A stretch of DNA of 64,000 bases from Streptomyces umbrinus (lineage in GTDB: Bacteria > Actinomycetota > Actinomycetes > Streptomycetales > Streptomycetaceae): assembly GCF_030817415.1 (NCBI RefSeq), contig NZ_JAUSZI010000002.1, forward strand, positions 9,486,001-9,550,000. The letters run 5' to 3'. The notes beneath the pieces are model-generated. The model searched no databases. It was not told where the DNA came from and was given only the letters and a program-made list of their open reading frames with translations. Positions 46,321 through 54,585 of the stretch are shown one piece after another (positions within the stretch are counted from its first letter, which is position 1; the number at the start of each line of letters is the position of its first letter). A program made the position numbers and the translations under genes.

Positions 46321-46420
46321 CGCGAGTTCCCCGCGCCCCTGAAGATTGCGCAGTTCCCCGCGCCCCTGAAGATTGCGCAGTTCCCCGCGCCCCTGAAGAT
46401 TGCGCAGTTCCCCGCGCCCC
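46321..46420 (+). repeat. Clean tandem array of the post-stop repeat, about 3.7 units of 27 bp
   Basis: Units at 46321-46347, 46348-46374 and 46375-46401 are GCGCAGTTCCCCGCGCCCCT plus GAAGATT, the first with CGCGAGTT in place of GCGCAGTT. A partial fourth (46402-46420) ends CCTTGAGG. The units are almost identical, so this expansion is recent. It begins 47 bp after the Lrp stop. Confidence 0.9.
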
Positions 46421-46451
46421 TTGAGGGGCGCCCCCCGTTCGTAGTCGTGTG

Positions 46452-46500
46452 CGGGGCGGTGAGGGCTGAGCGCGCAGTTCCTCGCGCCCCTGGAGGGGCC
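46452..46500 (+). repeat. Further single copy of the GC-rich repeat
   Basis: GGGCTGAGCGCGCAGTTCCT is followed by CGCGCCCCTGGAGGGGCC. It lies between the array and the end of the convergent GntR gene, 4 bp past the latter's stop. Confidence 0.7.
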
Positions 46501-46504
46501 GGGG

Positions 46505-47254
46505 TCAGAAGTCGGACTGGCCTGATTGGCGGGCCAAGGCGTTGTTGGCTATGGAGTTGTGGACGCTGAAGGTGATGGCGTCCGGGCGGTAGCGGTCGTC
46601 GGACCATTCGACCGGGCGGCCCTCGCGGGTTGTCGTGACGCGGCGGACGCGTAGGAGAGGGCTGGTGCGGCGGACGTCGAGGAGTTCGGCGTCCTGGGCG
46701 CCGGCGGCCACCGCGTCGATGACGTGCTCGCCGTAGGCGAAGACGAGGCCGGTGTCCTCGTACAGGCGCTGGGTGACCGAGGGGCAGTCCGGTTCGACGG
46801 CCTCGACGGCGGGGGAGATCCAGGCCGCGTAGACCGTGCGCTCCAGGAGGACCGGGTCGCCGTCCAGGCCGCGTACGCGCAGGACGTGCAACACCGGGGT
46901 GCCCGCGGGCAGTTGGAGGCGGACGGAGTCCTCGGGTGTGGCCGGGCGGTACTGCGACGACACCACGTGGCCCGTCGCCTCGCGGCCCATCGCGCGGGCC
47001 CACTGGGCGAAGGAGCGCAGCTCCTCGAAGGACTGGCTGCGGCGGCTCGCGAGGACCACGCGGCGTGCGCCCTGCCGGGAGCCGATGAGGCCCTCGGCGG
47101 TCAGGGCGGCGACGGCCTGGCGGACGGTACCGCGGGAGACGCCGTAGCGGGACGCGAGGTCGGTCTCGGTGGGCAGTCGACTGCCCACCGTGTACTCCTC
47201 GCGGTCGATCGCCTGCCTGAGTTCCTCGGCGATCTCCTCGTGTCGCGTCGCCAT
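46505..47254 (-). CDS. GntR/HutC-family transcriptional regulator
   Basis: The protein has 249 residues from ATG 47254 (complement). The N-terminal winged HTH carries YTVGSRLPTETDLASRYGVS and RGTVRQAVAALTAEGLIGSR. The C-terminal UTRA effector domain includes LERTVYAAWISP and ends SVHNSIANNALARQSGQ. It is divergent from the ABC transporter operon that starts at 47477, with a palindromic operator in between, so it most likely represses that operon until the imported compound or a derivative is present. Confidence 0.93.
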   Translation of the reverse strand: MATRHEEIAEELRQAIDREEYTVGSRLPTETDLASRYGVSRGTVRQAVAALTAEGLIGSRQGARRVVLASRRSQSFEELRSFAQWARAMGREATGHVVSSQYRPATPEDSVRLQLPAGTPVLHVLRVRGLDGDPVLLERTVYAAWISPAVEAVEPDCPSVTQRLYEDTGLVFAYGEHVIDAVAAGAQDAELLDVRRTSPLLRVRRVTTTREGRPVEWSDDRYRPDAITFSVHNSIANNALARQSGQSDF

Positions 47255-47404
47255 GCTCCCCCTCTGTGCGCAGATGTGTACCCCTTGATCAGCCTAGACG
47301 AGGATCGCTGGTGACACGTGCGCCCGGCGAGTGGCAGCGAAATCAAGGGTCACGGTTTCGACAATGTTTACGAACAGGTCATCAATGGCGGGCCTACTGG
47401 GGCC

Positions 47405-47422
47405 AACTTGTTCAGACAAGTT
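47405..47422. promoter_or_regulatory. Candidate GntR/HutC operator
   Basis: AACTTGTTCAGACAAGTT has perfect 6-bp arms around TTCAGA, the same architecture as other GntR/HutC sites (ACTGGTCTAGACCA-like). A further half-site CTGACAAG follows at 47426-47433. It lies 55 bp before the substrate-binding protein gene. Confidence 0.6.
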
Positions 47423-47476
47423 CTGCTGACAAGCTCTGCGTCTCGTGTGATCCCTGCGCGCCCCCTGGAGAAGAAC

Positions 47477-48622
47477 GTGACCGTGTCCCTGCCCAGAACA
47501 GCCGTCTTCGTCGGCGCCGCCGCACTCGCCATGAGTGCCTGCGGCGCGGCCCCCGACGACGCGTCCACCACCACCGACGGCAAGAGCGCCGCCACCGCGA
47601 CCTCCGCCGAGGCCTTCGGCGGCATGGACGCACTCGTCAAGGCGGCCAAGAAGGAGGGCACGCTGCAGGCGATCGCTCTGCCCCGCGACTGGGCCAACTA
47701 CGGCGCCCTCATCGACGGCTTCCAGAAGAAGTACGGCATCAAGATCGAGGTCGAGAACCCCGACGGCAGCAGCCAGGACGAGATCAACGCCGTGACGTCG
47801 CGGAAGGGACAGGACCGGGCGCCCGACGTCCTCGACCTGGGCAGCTCCTTCGCGCTCAGCGCCGCCCAGCAGGGACTCCTCGCGCCCTACAAGGTCGCGG
47901 GCTTCGCCGACATCCCCGAGGGACAGAAGGACGCGAAGGGCCGCTGGTTCAACGACTACGGCGGCTACATCTCCATCGGCTGCGACGCCAAGCGCGTGAA
48001 GACCTGCCCGACCACCTTCGCGGACCTGCTGAAGCCGCAGTACAAGGGGCAGGTCGCGCTCAACGGCAACCCCACCAAGTCCGGTTCGGCCTTCGGCGGC
48101 GTCTGGGCGGCCTCCCTCGCGAGCGGCGGCTCCTTCGACGACATCCAGCCCGGCCTCGACTTCTTCGCCAAGCTGAAGAAGAACGGCAACTACACGCCCG
48201 TCGAGTCGACTCCCGCCACGGTCGAGAAGGGCGAGACGCCGATCAGTATCGACTGGGACTATCTCAACGCCGGGTACGCCGACGAGTTCAAGAAGAAGGG
48301 GCTCGACTGGAAGGTCGCGGTCCCGTCCGACGGCAAGTTCTCCCAGTACTACTCGCAGGCCATCAACAAGGACGCACCGCATCCGGCGGCCGCCCGCCTG
48401 TGGCAGGAGTACCTCTACAGCGCCGAGGGCCAGAACCTCTGGCTCAAGGGCTACGCCCGCCCGGCCCTGATGACCGCCATGGAGAAGGCGGGCACGCTCG
48501 ACAAGACCGCGGCCGCCAAGCTCCCCGAGGTCTCCGGGACGCCCTCCTTCCCGACCGAGGCCCAGCAGAGCAAGGCCAAGACCGTGCTCGGCCAGGGCTG
48601 GGGCAAGGCCGTCGCCGGATGA
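47477..48622 (+). CDS. ABC transporter substrate-binding lipoprotein
   Basis: The protein has 381 residues from GTG 47477 (GGAG upstream; GTG 47483 is an alternative). The signal sequence ends with MSAC (Cys22), so it is a membrane-anchored lipoprotein. The mature part begins with a Thr/Ala linker and resembles the SBP_bac_6 group (iron, spermidine/putrescine or 2-aminoethylphosphonate binders): ALVKAAKKEGTLQAIALPRD, DVLDLGSSFALSAAQQGLLA, GETPISIDWDYLNAGY. The ligand is not known; the downstream phosphohydrolase fusion hints at an organophosphate. Confidence 0.9.
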   Translation: MTVSLPRTAVFVGAAALAMSACGAAPDDASTTTDGKSAATATSAEAFGGMDALVKAAKKEGTLQAIALPRDWANYGALIDGFQKKYGIKIEVENPDGSSQDEINAVTSRKGQDRAPDVLDLGSSFALSAAQQGLLAPYKVAGFADIPEGQKDAKGRWFNDYGGYISIGCDAKRVKTCPTTFADLLKPQYKGQVALNGNPTKSGSAFGGVWAASLASGGSFDDIQPGLDFFAKLKKNGNYTPVESTPATVEKGETPISIDWDYLNAGYADEFKKKGLDWKVAVPSDGKFSQYYSQAINKDAPHPAAARLWQEYLYSAEGQNLWLKGYARPALMTAMEKAGTLDKTAAAKLPEVSGTPSFPTEAQQSKAKTVLGQGWGKAVAG

Positions 48623-49518
48623 CCGCGACCCTCACCCGTGTGGACGTGGCGCCCGTCGCTTCCCCGAAGCGGCGGCGCCACGCGCCCGGCTGGCTCGCCG
48701 TGGTCCCGCTGCTCGCCTTCGTGGCGCTCGCCTTCGGGATCCCCGCGCTGGCCATGCTGAACGGCGCGTTCACCGTCAAGGACCCGGCCACCGGGGCGAC
48801 TTCGTACACCACGGCGAACCTGACCGCCTCGCTGAAGGGCGCGTACCTCACCGCCCTGCTCGGCAGCGTCAAGCTGTCGGCCGTCTCGGCGGTCATCTCG
48901 ACGGTGTTCGGCCTGCTGGTCGCCCAGGCCGTGGTGACCTCCCGCTTCCGCGCGCTGCGCGAGGCCGTGCTCACCGCGTCCGGCGTGCTCGCCAACTTCG
49001 GCGGTGTCCCGCTGGCCTTCGCGTTCGTCGCCACCCTCGGCAACTCCGGTGTCCTGACCCGCCATCTGGGCCTCGCCGACAAGGGCTGGAGCCTCTACAG
49101 CTTCTCGGGTCTGGTGATCGTCTATCTCTACTTCCTGATCCCGCTGATGGTCCTCACCATCACCCCCGCCCTCGACGGACTGCGCGTCCAGTGGCGTGAG
49201 GCCGCGCGGAACAACGGGGCCACGGCCGTCCAGTACTGGCGGCACATCGCCCTGCCCGTCCTCGCGCCCTCCCTCCTCGGCGGATTCGTGCTGCTCTTCG
49301 GCAGCGCCTTCGCCGCGTACGCCACCGCCGCGGCCATGGTGGGCAGTTCCGTCCCGCTGGTCACCCTCCAGATCGCCGACGCCATCTCCGGCAACGTCCT
49401 GGTCGGCCAGGAGAACGTGGCGCTCGCCCTCAGCCTCGACATGGTCCTCGTCGCGGGCCTGGTGATGGCCGTGTACCTGCCCCTGCAACGACGGAGCGCG
49501 CGATGGCTCGACAACTGA
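48619..49518 (+). CDS. ABC transporter permease 1
   Basis: This 299-residue protein reads from ATG 48619, which overlaps the upstream stop (ATGA). It has six predicted membrane helices and the EAA loop EAARNNGATAVQYWRHIALP that docks the ATPase. An unusual basic N-terminus (SPKRRRHAPG) precedes helix 1. It pairs with the second permease to form the channel. It overlaps permease 2 by 16 bp. Confidence 0.92.
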   Translation: MTATLTRVDVAPVASPKRRRHAPGWLAVVPLLAFVALAFGIPALAMLNGAFTVKDPATGATSYTTANLTASLKGAYLTALLGSVKLSAVSAVISTVFGLLVAQAVVTSRFRALREAVLTASGVLANFGGVPLAFAFVATLGNSGVLTRHLGLADKGWSLYSFSGLVIVYLYFLIPLMVLTITPALDGLRVQWREAARNNGATAVQYWRHIALPVLAPSLLGGFVLLFGSAFAAYATAAAMVGSSVPLVTLQIADAISGNVLVGQENVALALSLDMVLVAGLVMAVYLPLQRRSARWLDN

Positions 49519-50330
49519 ACCGGTCCGTACGTCCCTGGCGCGGGGCCGTCCTCGCCGGCGCCGCGCTCTACTTCCTGGTGCCGCTGGCCGCGTCCGTCGT
49601 CTTCACGGTCGACGTGCCGGGGCAGGGCGTCACCTTCGACGCGTACACGCAGATCTTCGGCACCGACGGGTTCGTCTCCAGTCTGCTGCTCTCGCTGGAA
49701 CTGGCCGCCGCCACCATCGCGATCGTGCTGCTGCTGATGGTGCCCGCCATGGTCGCGCTGAGGCTCGGCGCTCCGAAGCTGCGGCCCGTCGTCGAGATCG
49801 TCTGCTCGCTGCCGCTCGTCGTCCCGCCCATCGCGTTCGTCGCCGGGATCGGCACGGTCCTGAAGTGGGGACCCGAACACCTCTCCCGCACCCCGCTGTT
49901 CCAGACGTTCGTGTCGATCCAGAACCCCGACTTCCCGTTCGTCCTCGTCCTCGCGTACGTCGTGATGGCGCTGCCGTTCGTGTACCGGGCCCTGGACGCC
50001 GGGCTGCGCGCGATGGACGTACGCACCCTCGTCGAGGCGGCCCGCAGCTGTGGCGCGGGCTGGCCGCAGGCGCTCGTACGGGCCGTGCTGCCGAACCTGC
50101 GCGGGGCGCTGCTCAACGCGTCGTTCCTCACGCTGGCCCTGGTGCTCGGCGAGTTCACCGTCGCCCAGCTGCTCGGCTTCCAGCCGTTCGCCGTGTGGAT
50201 CGTCAACGTCAGCGGTTCGCAGGCCCAGTTGTCCGTCGCCGTCTCCGTGCTCAGCCTGCTCGTCACGTGGGCACTCCTTCTCGCGCTCGCCGGGTTCGGC
50301 GGGCGCTCCCGTACCGCTCCCCGGGGATGA
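49503..50330 (+). CDS. ABC transporter permease 2
   Basis: This 275-residue protein reads from ATG 49503 inside the end of permease 1. It has six predicted helices and the EAA loop EAARSCGAGWPQALVRAVLP. It is the same type as permease 1 and of the spermidine/phosphonate-type importer family. The ATPase gene starts 3 bp after the stop. Confidence 0.92.
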   Translation: MARQLNRSVRPWRGAVLAGAALYFLVPLAASVVFTVDVPGQGVTFDAYTQIFGTDGFVSSLLLSLELAAATIAIVLLLMVPAMVALRLGAPKLRPVVEIVCSLPLVVPPIAFVAGIGTVLKWGPEHLSRTPLFQTFVSIQNPDFPFVLVLAYVVMALPFVYRALDAGLRAMDVRTLVEAARSCGAGWPQALVRAVLPNLRGALLNASFLTLALVLGEFTVAQLLGFQPFAVWIVNVSGSQAQLSVAVSVLSLLVTWALLLALAGFGGRSRTAPRG

Positions 50331-50333
50331 ACC

Positions 50334-51404
50334 ATGACCGCAACCACGCTTGAGAAGGCGGCCACGACGGCCGCGACCGTCGAATTCCGGGGCCTGCGCC
50401 GGGAGTTCGGCCGGACCGTCGCCCTCGACGGGCTCGACCTGACCGCACGGCCCGGCGAACTCCTCGCCCTGCTCGGCCCGTCCGGCTGCGGCAAGACCAC
50501 TGCCCTGCGGATGCTCGCCGGGTTCGAACACCCCGACTCCGGCGAGGTGTTGGTCGACGGCGAGGACGTCACGCGCGTCCCGGCCCACCGCCGCGACGCC
50601 GGGATGGTCTTCCAGTCGTACAGCCTCTTCCCGCACCTCAGCGCGCTCGACAACGTCGCCTTCGGGCTGCGGATGCGCAAGGTGCGTACGACCGAACGGC
50701 AGGCGCGCGCGGCCGAGTTGCTCGAACTCGTCGGGCTCGGTGACAAGGGCGGGAACTTCCCGCACCAGCTCTCCGGCGGTCAGCAGCAGCGCGTCGCGCT
50801 CGCCCGCGCGCTCGCCCTGCGGCCCCGTGTCCTGCTCCTGGACGAACCGCTGTCGGCACTCGACGCCAAGGTGCGGCTCACCCTGCGCGAGGAGATCCGC
50901 CGGCTCCAGCAGGAACTCGGCATCACCACCCTGTTCGTGACACATGATCAGGAGGAGGCGTTGTCGATGGCGGACCGGGTCGCCGTGATGCGCGCCGGGC
51001 GGCTCGAACAGTGCGCCGCTCCGGCCGAGTTGTACGGCCGGCCCGCGACCGCGTTCGTCGCCGAGTTCGTCGGCACGATGAGCCGCATACCGGGGCGCGT
51101 GGCCGACGGGACGGTCGACGTGCTCGGGCAGCGGCTGCCGGTCGACGGTGAGGCGCCAACCTCGCCCGAGGTGGACGTGCTCGTACGGCCCGAGGCGGTG
51201 CGGGTGACGGCCGAGGATGCCTCGGACGCCCGGGTCGTCGCCTCCGCCTTCCTCGGCGCGGCCACCCGCGTCACCGTCCGGCTCGCCGACGGCACCGAGG
51301 TGAAGGCCGACCTGCCGACCCACGAGGCCGCCGCACTGGGAGCGGGCGCCGCCGTGACCGTGAGCCTGCCGGAGCGTCCCGTCCTGGTCGCCGACCGCCT
51401 GTGA
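50334..51404 (+). CDS. ABC transporter ATP-binding protein
   Basis: This 356-residue protein reads from ATG 50334. It has Walker A LLGPSGCGKTTALRML, Q-loop MVFQSYSLFPHL, signature LSGGQQQRVALARAL, Walker B RVLLLDEPLSALD, and H-loop FVTHDQEEAL. A C-terminal TOBE-type regulatory domain (~250-356) is present, as in PotA/FbpC-type ATPases. It completes the importer. The stop overlaps the start of the phosphohydrolase fusion (GTGA), so the two are coupled. Confidence 0.95.
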   Translation: MTATTLEKAATTAATVEFRGLRREFGRTVALDGLDLTARPGELLALLGPSGCGKTTALRMLAGFEHPDSGEVLVDGEDVTRVPAHRRDAGMVFQSYSLFPHLSALDNVAFGLRMRKVRTTERQARAAELLELVGLGDKGGNFPHQLSGGQQQRVALARALALRPRVLLLDEPLSALDAKVRLTLREEIRRLQQELGITTLFVTHDQEEALSMADRVAVMRAGRLEQCAAPAELYGRPATAFVAEFVGTMSRIPGRVADGTVDVLGQRLPVDGEAPTSPEVDVLVRPEAVRVTAEDASDARVVASAFLGAATRVTVRLADGTEVKADLPTHEAAALGAGAAVTVSLPERPVLVADRL

Positions 51405-53002
51405 GAGAGAGCCGCGTGCCCCCCCACATCCCCCACACCACCCCTGCCACCGACACCCCTCGCCGCCCCCAACAGCCTCTCCAGGCCGTCCTGTTCGACA
51501 TGGACGGGACCCTCGTGGACACCGAGCGGCTGTGGTGGGAGGCGGTCGAGCACGTCGCGGCGGGGCTCGGCCGGTCGCTCACGGAGGCCGACGAGGAGGA
51601 CGTGCTCGGGCGGCCCGTCGAGCACACCGCCGAGATGCTGAGCCGGGCCACGGGCGCCCCGTTGGCCGAGGTCGCCGCCGATCTGCACCGGGAGTTCGCC
51701 GTCCGGGTGCGCTCCGGTGTCGTGGCCAGGCCCGGCGCGCTCCGGCTCCTCGACGCGTTGGCCGCAGACGGCGTGCCCACCGCTCTGGTGACCGCGTCGC
51801 CGCGCGTCATCGCGGACCTCGTCGTCGAGGGCCTGGGCGCAGGCCGCTTCGCGGTCACCGTCACCGCCGACGACACCCCGCGCACCAAGCCCGCCCCCGA
51901 CCCGTATCTCGCCGCCTGCCGCGCCCTCGGCGTCGAACCCGCCTCCTGCGTGGCCGTCGAGGACACCCGGACCGGTGTCTCCTCGGCGGAGGCGGCGGGC
52001 TGCGCGGTACTCGCGGTGCCCTCGCTCGCCCCGATCGCCGCCGCGCCGGGCCGCACGGTCCGGGAGAGTCTGGAGGACGTGACCCCGGCCGGACTGCGCG
52101 ACATGATCACCACCCGTGAGGCGCCTGAAGCGTCTGACTCTTCCGGCCTGCGTGAACTTCGCGTGATGAGCTGGAACCTCTGGTACGGCGGCACCAAGGT
52201 CCGCCATCACCGTGAGAAGCAGCTCAAGATCATCCTGGGGTCCGGAGTCGACGTGGTCGGCCTGCAGGAGACGTACGGCACCGCCGCCCGGGAACTCGCC
52301 GAAGCGCTGGGCTGGGCGTACCACCAGGCGGGCGAGAACCTCGGCGTCATCAGCCGGTATCCGATCACCGGCCGGCTGGGCGCCGCGGACCTCGGCTTCT
52401 ACGGGGGGACCGGCGTACGCGTCACGCTCGGCGCGGACCAGGACGTCGTGCTGTGGAGCGCCCACCTCGACTACACGCCGTACGGCCCGTACGAGGCCTC
52501 CTTCGACGGGCTCGCCGGGCCCGAACTGGCGGCCCACGAGTCGGTACGGCTGGGGCAGATGCGGGAGATCCTGGCCGCGATGGCCCCGGACCTGGCGGCG
52601 CGCGACACCACTCCGGTCCTCCTGGTCGGCGACTTCAACGCACCCTCCCACCTGGATCGCGACGACTCCGAGTGGCCGGTGACCAGGGCAGCGGAGGAGG
52701 CCGGCCTGCGCGACTCCTACCGGGAGGCGCACCCCGACCCGGTCCGGAGCCCCGGCCACACCTGGTCGCCGGTCCACACGGAGCACGAGGACGGCAGCGG
52801 ACGCCCGGAGCCGCAGGACCGGATCGACTACGTCCTGTACGCGGGCGCCGGACTCAGGGTCCTCGGCTCCCGGACCCTCGTCACCGGCACTCCGCGCACC
52901 TGGCCCGACGTCGAGGACAACGACTGGCCTTCGGACCACGCGGCGGTGATCACGACGTTCTCGCTGGGCGGGGGAGACAGGTCCCGCCCGAGCGCCCTGT
53001 AA
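51401..53002 (+). CDS. HAD phosphatase fused to an endonuclease/exonuclease/phosphatase-type phosphodiesterase
   Basis: This is one continuous 533-residue frame. Residues ~28-235 are a HAD hydrolase of the beta-phosphoglucomutase type: Asp33 and Asp35 in FDMDGTLVDTE, LVTASPRV, and VEDTRTGVSSAEAAGC. Residues ~250-525 are an EEP-fold domain with all motifs: MSWNLWYGG (Asn259), VVGLQET (Glu290), LVGDFNAPSH (Asp411, Asn413), QDRIDYVLY, WPSDHAAVI (Asp512, His513). The second HAD Asp argues for phosphatase or mutase rather than phosphonatase activity. The simplest reading is a two-step enzyme that cleaves an imported phosphodiester and then removes phosphate. No signal peptide is seen. Confidence 0.9.
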   Translation: MRESRVPPHIPHTTPATDTPRRPQQPLQAVLFDMDGTLVDTERLWWEAVEHVAAGLGRSLTEADEEDVLGRPVEHTAEMLSRATGAPLAEVAADLHREFAVRVRSGVVARPGALRLLDALAADGVPTALVTASPRVIADLVVEGLGAGRFAVTVTADDTPRTKPAPDPYLAACRALGVEPASCVAVEDTRTGVSSAEAAGCAVLAVPSLAPIAAAPGRTVRESLEDVTPAGLRDMITTREAPEASDSSGLRELRVMSWNLWYGGTKVRHHREKQLKIILGSGVDVVGLQETYGTAARELAEALGWAYHQAGENLGVISRYPITGRLGAADLGFYGGTGVRVTLGADQDVVLWSAHLDYTPYGPYEASFDGLAGPELAAHESVRLGQMREILAAMAPDLAARDTTPVLLVGDFNAPSHLDRDDSEWPVTRAAEEAGLRDSYREAHPDPVRSPGHTWSPVHTEHEDGSGRPEPQDRIDYVLYAGAGLRVLGSRTLVTGTPRTWPDVEDNDWPSDHAAVITTFSLGGGDRSRPSAL

Positions 53003-53068
53003 GGGGCGCGGGGCCGTATCGATATGCGGCTCCGCCGCGGGGCGCGACCAGCCCCCACCGGGCCGCAG
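53003..53068. repeat. Long-form GC-rich repeat, copy directly after the HAD-EEP stop
   Basis: It begins GGGGCGCGGGGCCGTATCGA immediately after the stop codon and ends GGGGCGCGACCAGCCCCCAC plus CGGGCCGCAG, with GCGGCTCCGCCGC in the middle. It matches the copy at 58145 almost base for base over ~66 bp. It can fold with GGGGC/GCCCC ends. Confidence 0.85.
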
Positions 53069-53097
53069 AATCACCAGCGCGCCCCCAGCGGAGCGCC

Positions 53098-53192
53098 TAG
53101 CATTGCTGTCATGACCTGGCGACATTGATCCACCAGCCGTGCCTCCCGAGGGGCCCGAGGACCGCCTCGGACGCCGTATCTCCGGCGTCCGA
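53098..53192 (+). promoter_or_regulatory. Possible leader with short upstream ORF and hairpin before the MFS gene
   Basis: TAGCAT (53098-53103) fits a streptomycete -10. Eight bases later ATG 53111 opens a 5-codon frame (MTWRH, stop at 53126-53128), possibly leaderless. A perfect 10-bp hairpin TCGGACGCCG/CGGCGTCCGA with loop TATCTC lies at 53167-53192, 31 bp before the MFS start. The arrangement resembles an attenuator but is unproven. Confidence 0.35.
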
Positions 53193-53223
53193 ACTGTCCC
53201 TGCGGTCCCTGCGGGAAGGCCTC

Positions 53224-54585
53224 ATGACTCTCTCACCTGCGCGTGCGCCCGGCACCGGCCCTGGCTCCGGCCCCGCCGTCCGGCGGCTGACGGCCACGCT
53301 GTACGGCTACGCGTTCCTCGACGACTTCGTCCTGCTCTACCCGGTCTACGCCCTGCTGTTCAGCGACACGGGGCTCACCGTCTGGCAGATCTCCTCGCTG
53401 TTCTGCCTGTGGGCGCTGACCGGCGTCCTGCTGGAGATCCCGTCCGGCGCCTGGGCCGACGCCGTCTCGCGGCGTCTGCTGCTGTGGTTCGGACCGCTGC
53501 TCACGTCCGCCGGATTCGCCCTGTGGGTACTCGCCCCGACGTACTGGGCCTTCGCCCTCGGCTTCGTCCTCTGGGGCGCCAAGGGAGCGCTCGGCTCCGG
53601 CGCGCTGGAGGCGCTGGTCTACGAGGAGCTGGACCGGCTCGGCGCGGCCGACCGGTACGGGGCCGTCATGGGCCGGGCCCGCGCGGCCGGGCTCGTGGCC
53701 GTGATGGCGGCGATTCCGCTGGCCGGGCCGGTGTACGCGTTCGGCGGTTACCCGGCCGTCGGGCTCGCCAGTGTGCTGGCCTGCCTCCTGACGGCGGCCA
53801 CCGCGACACGGTTCCCGGAGCACCGGGAACCGGCCGCCGCGGCGAAGGACGGTGAGGCGCGCCGCGAGGGACTGGGCGACGACCTGGACGAAGGACTGGG
53901 CGACGACCCCGGCGAGGGCCTGGCCGACGGACCTGGCGACGCGCTCGGTGACGGCTGGACCCGGACGCTGCGGGCCGGACTCGCCGAGGCCCGCAGCGAC
54001 CGGTCCGTCCGTGGTGCCCTGCTACTGGTCCCGGCCGTCACCGCCGTGTGGGGCGCCCTCGACGAGTACACACCGCTGCTCGTCCGCGACACGGGTGTCG
54101 CGGAGAGCGCGGTGCCGAACTGGCTGTTGCTGATCTGGGCGGGCGCGACGGCAGGTGGCCTGCTCGCCGGTGTCGGCCGACGGCTGGGCACGGGCGGGTT
54201 CGCCGGGCTGCTCGCGGTCTCCGCGGTGGCGCTGGCCGCGGGGGCGTGGGTGCGGACCCCGGCCGGTATCGGCCTTGTGGCGCTCTCCTTCTGCGGGTTC
54301 CAGCTGGCGAGCGTGCTGGCCGACGCCCGGCTCCAGGACCGGATCGGCGGAACAGGCCGGGCCACCCTGACCTCGGTGGCCGGGGTGGGCACCGACCTGA
54401 CCACCATCGCCGTGTACGGCGCCTACGGGGTGATCGGGTCGGCAACCACGCACGGCGCGGCCTTCGCCCTGTTCGCGGTGCCCTACCTCGTGACGGCCGC
54501 GCTGCTGGCGGCAGTCGGAAAGGGGGCCGCCGGGAAGGGAGCCGCCCGCGCCGCTAGAACTTCGGGTTCCAGGGCACGACCGTGA
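53224..54585 (+). CDS. MFS transporter with acidic repeat loop
   Basis: The protein has 453 residues from ATG 53224 (GGGAAGG upstream); an in-frame TTG at 53125 would add 33 residues with no support. There are about 12 membrane helices; the usual MFS loop after helix 2 is modified (EIPSGAWADAVSRR). The central cytoplasmic loop carries a four-fold acidic repeat around GLGDDLDEGLGDDPGEG. The substrate is unknown. The last 32 bp overlap the convergent secreted-protein gene. Confidence 0.88.
   Translation: MTLSPARAPGTGPGSGPAVRRLTATLYGYAFLDDFVLLYPVYALLFSDTGLTVWQISSLFCLWALTGVLLEIPSGAWADAVSRRLLLWFGPLLTSAGFALWVLAPTYWAFALGFVLWGAKGALGSGALEALVYEELDRLGAADRYGAVMGRARAAGLVAVMAAIPLAGPVYAFGGYPAVGLASVLACLLTAATATRFPEHREPAAAAKDGEARREGLGDDLDEGLGDDPGEGLADGPGDALGDGWTRTLRAGLAEARSDRSVRGALLLVPAVTAVWGALDEYTPLLVRDTGVAESAVPNWLLLIWAGATAGGLLAGVGRRLGTGGFAGLLAVSAVALAAGAWVRTPAGIGLVALSFCGFQLASVLADARLQDRIGGTGRATLTSVAGVGTDLTTIAVYGAYGVIGSATTHGAAFALFAVPYLVTAALLAAVGKGAAGKGAARAARTSGSRARP

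Noticed and set aside
46321..46420. CRISPR array
   Set aside because: The 27-bp units are directly adjacent with no unique spacers, and no cas gene is present.
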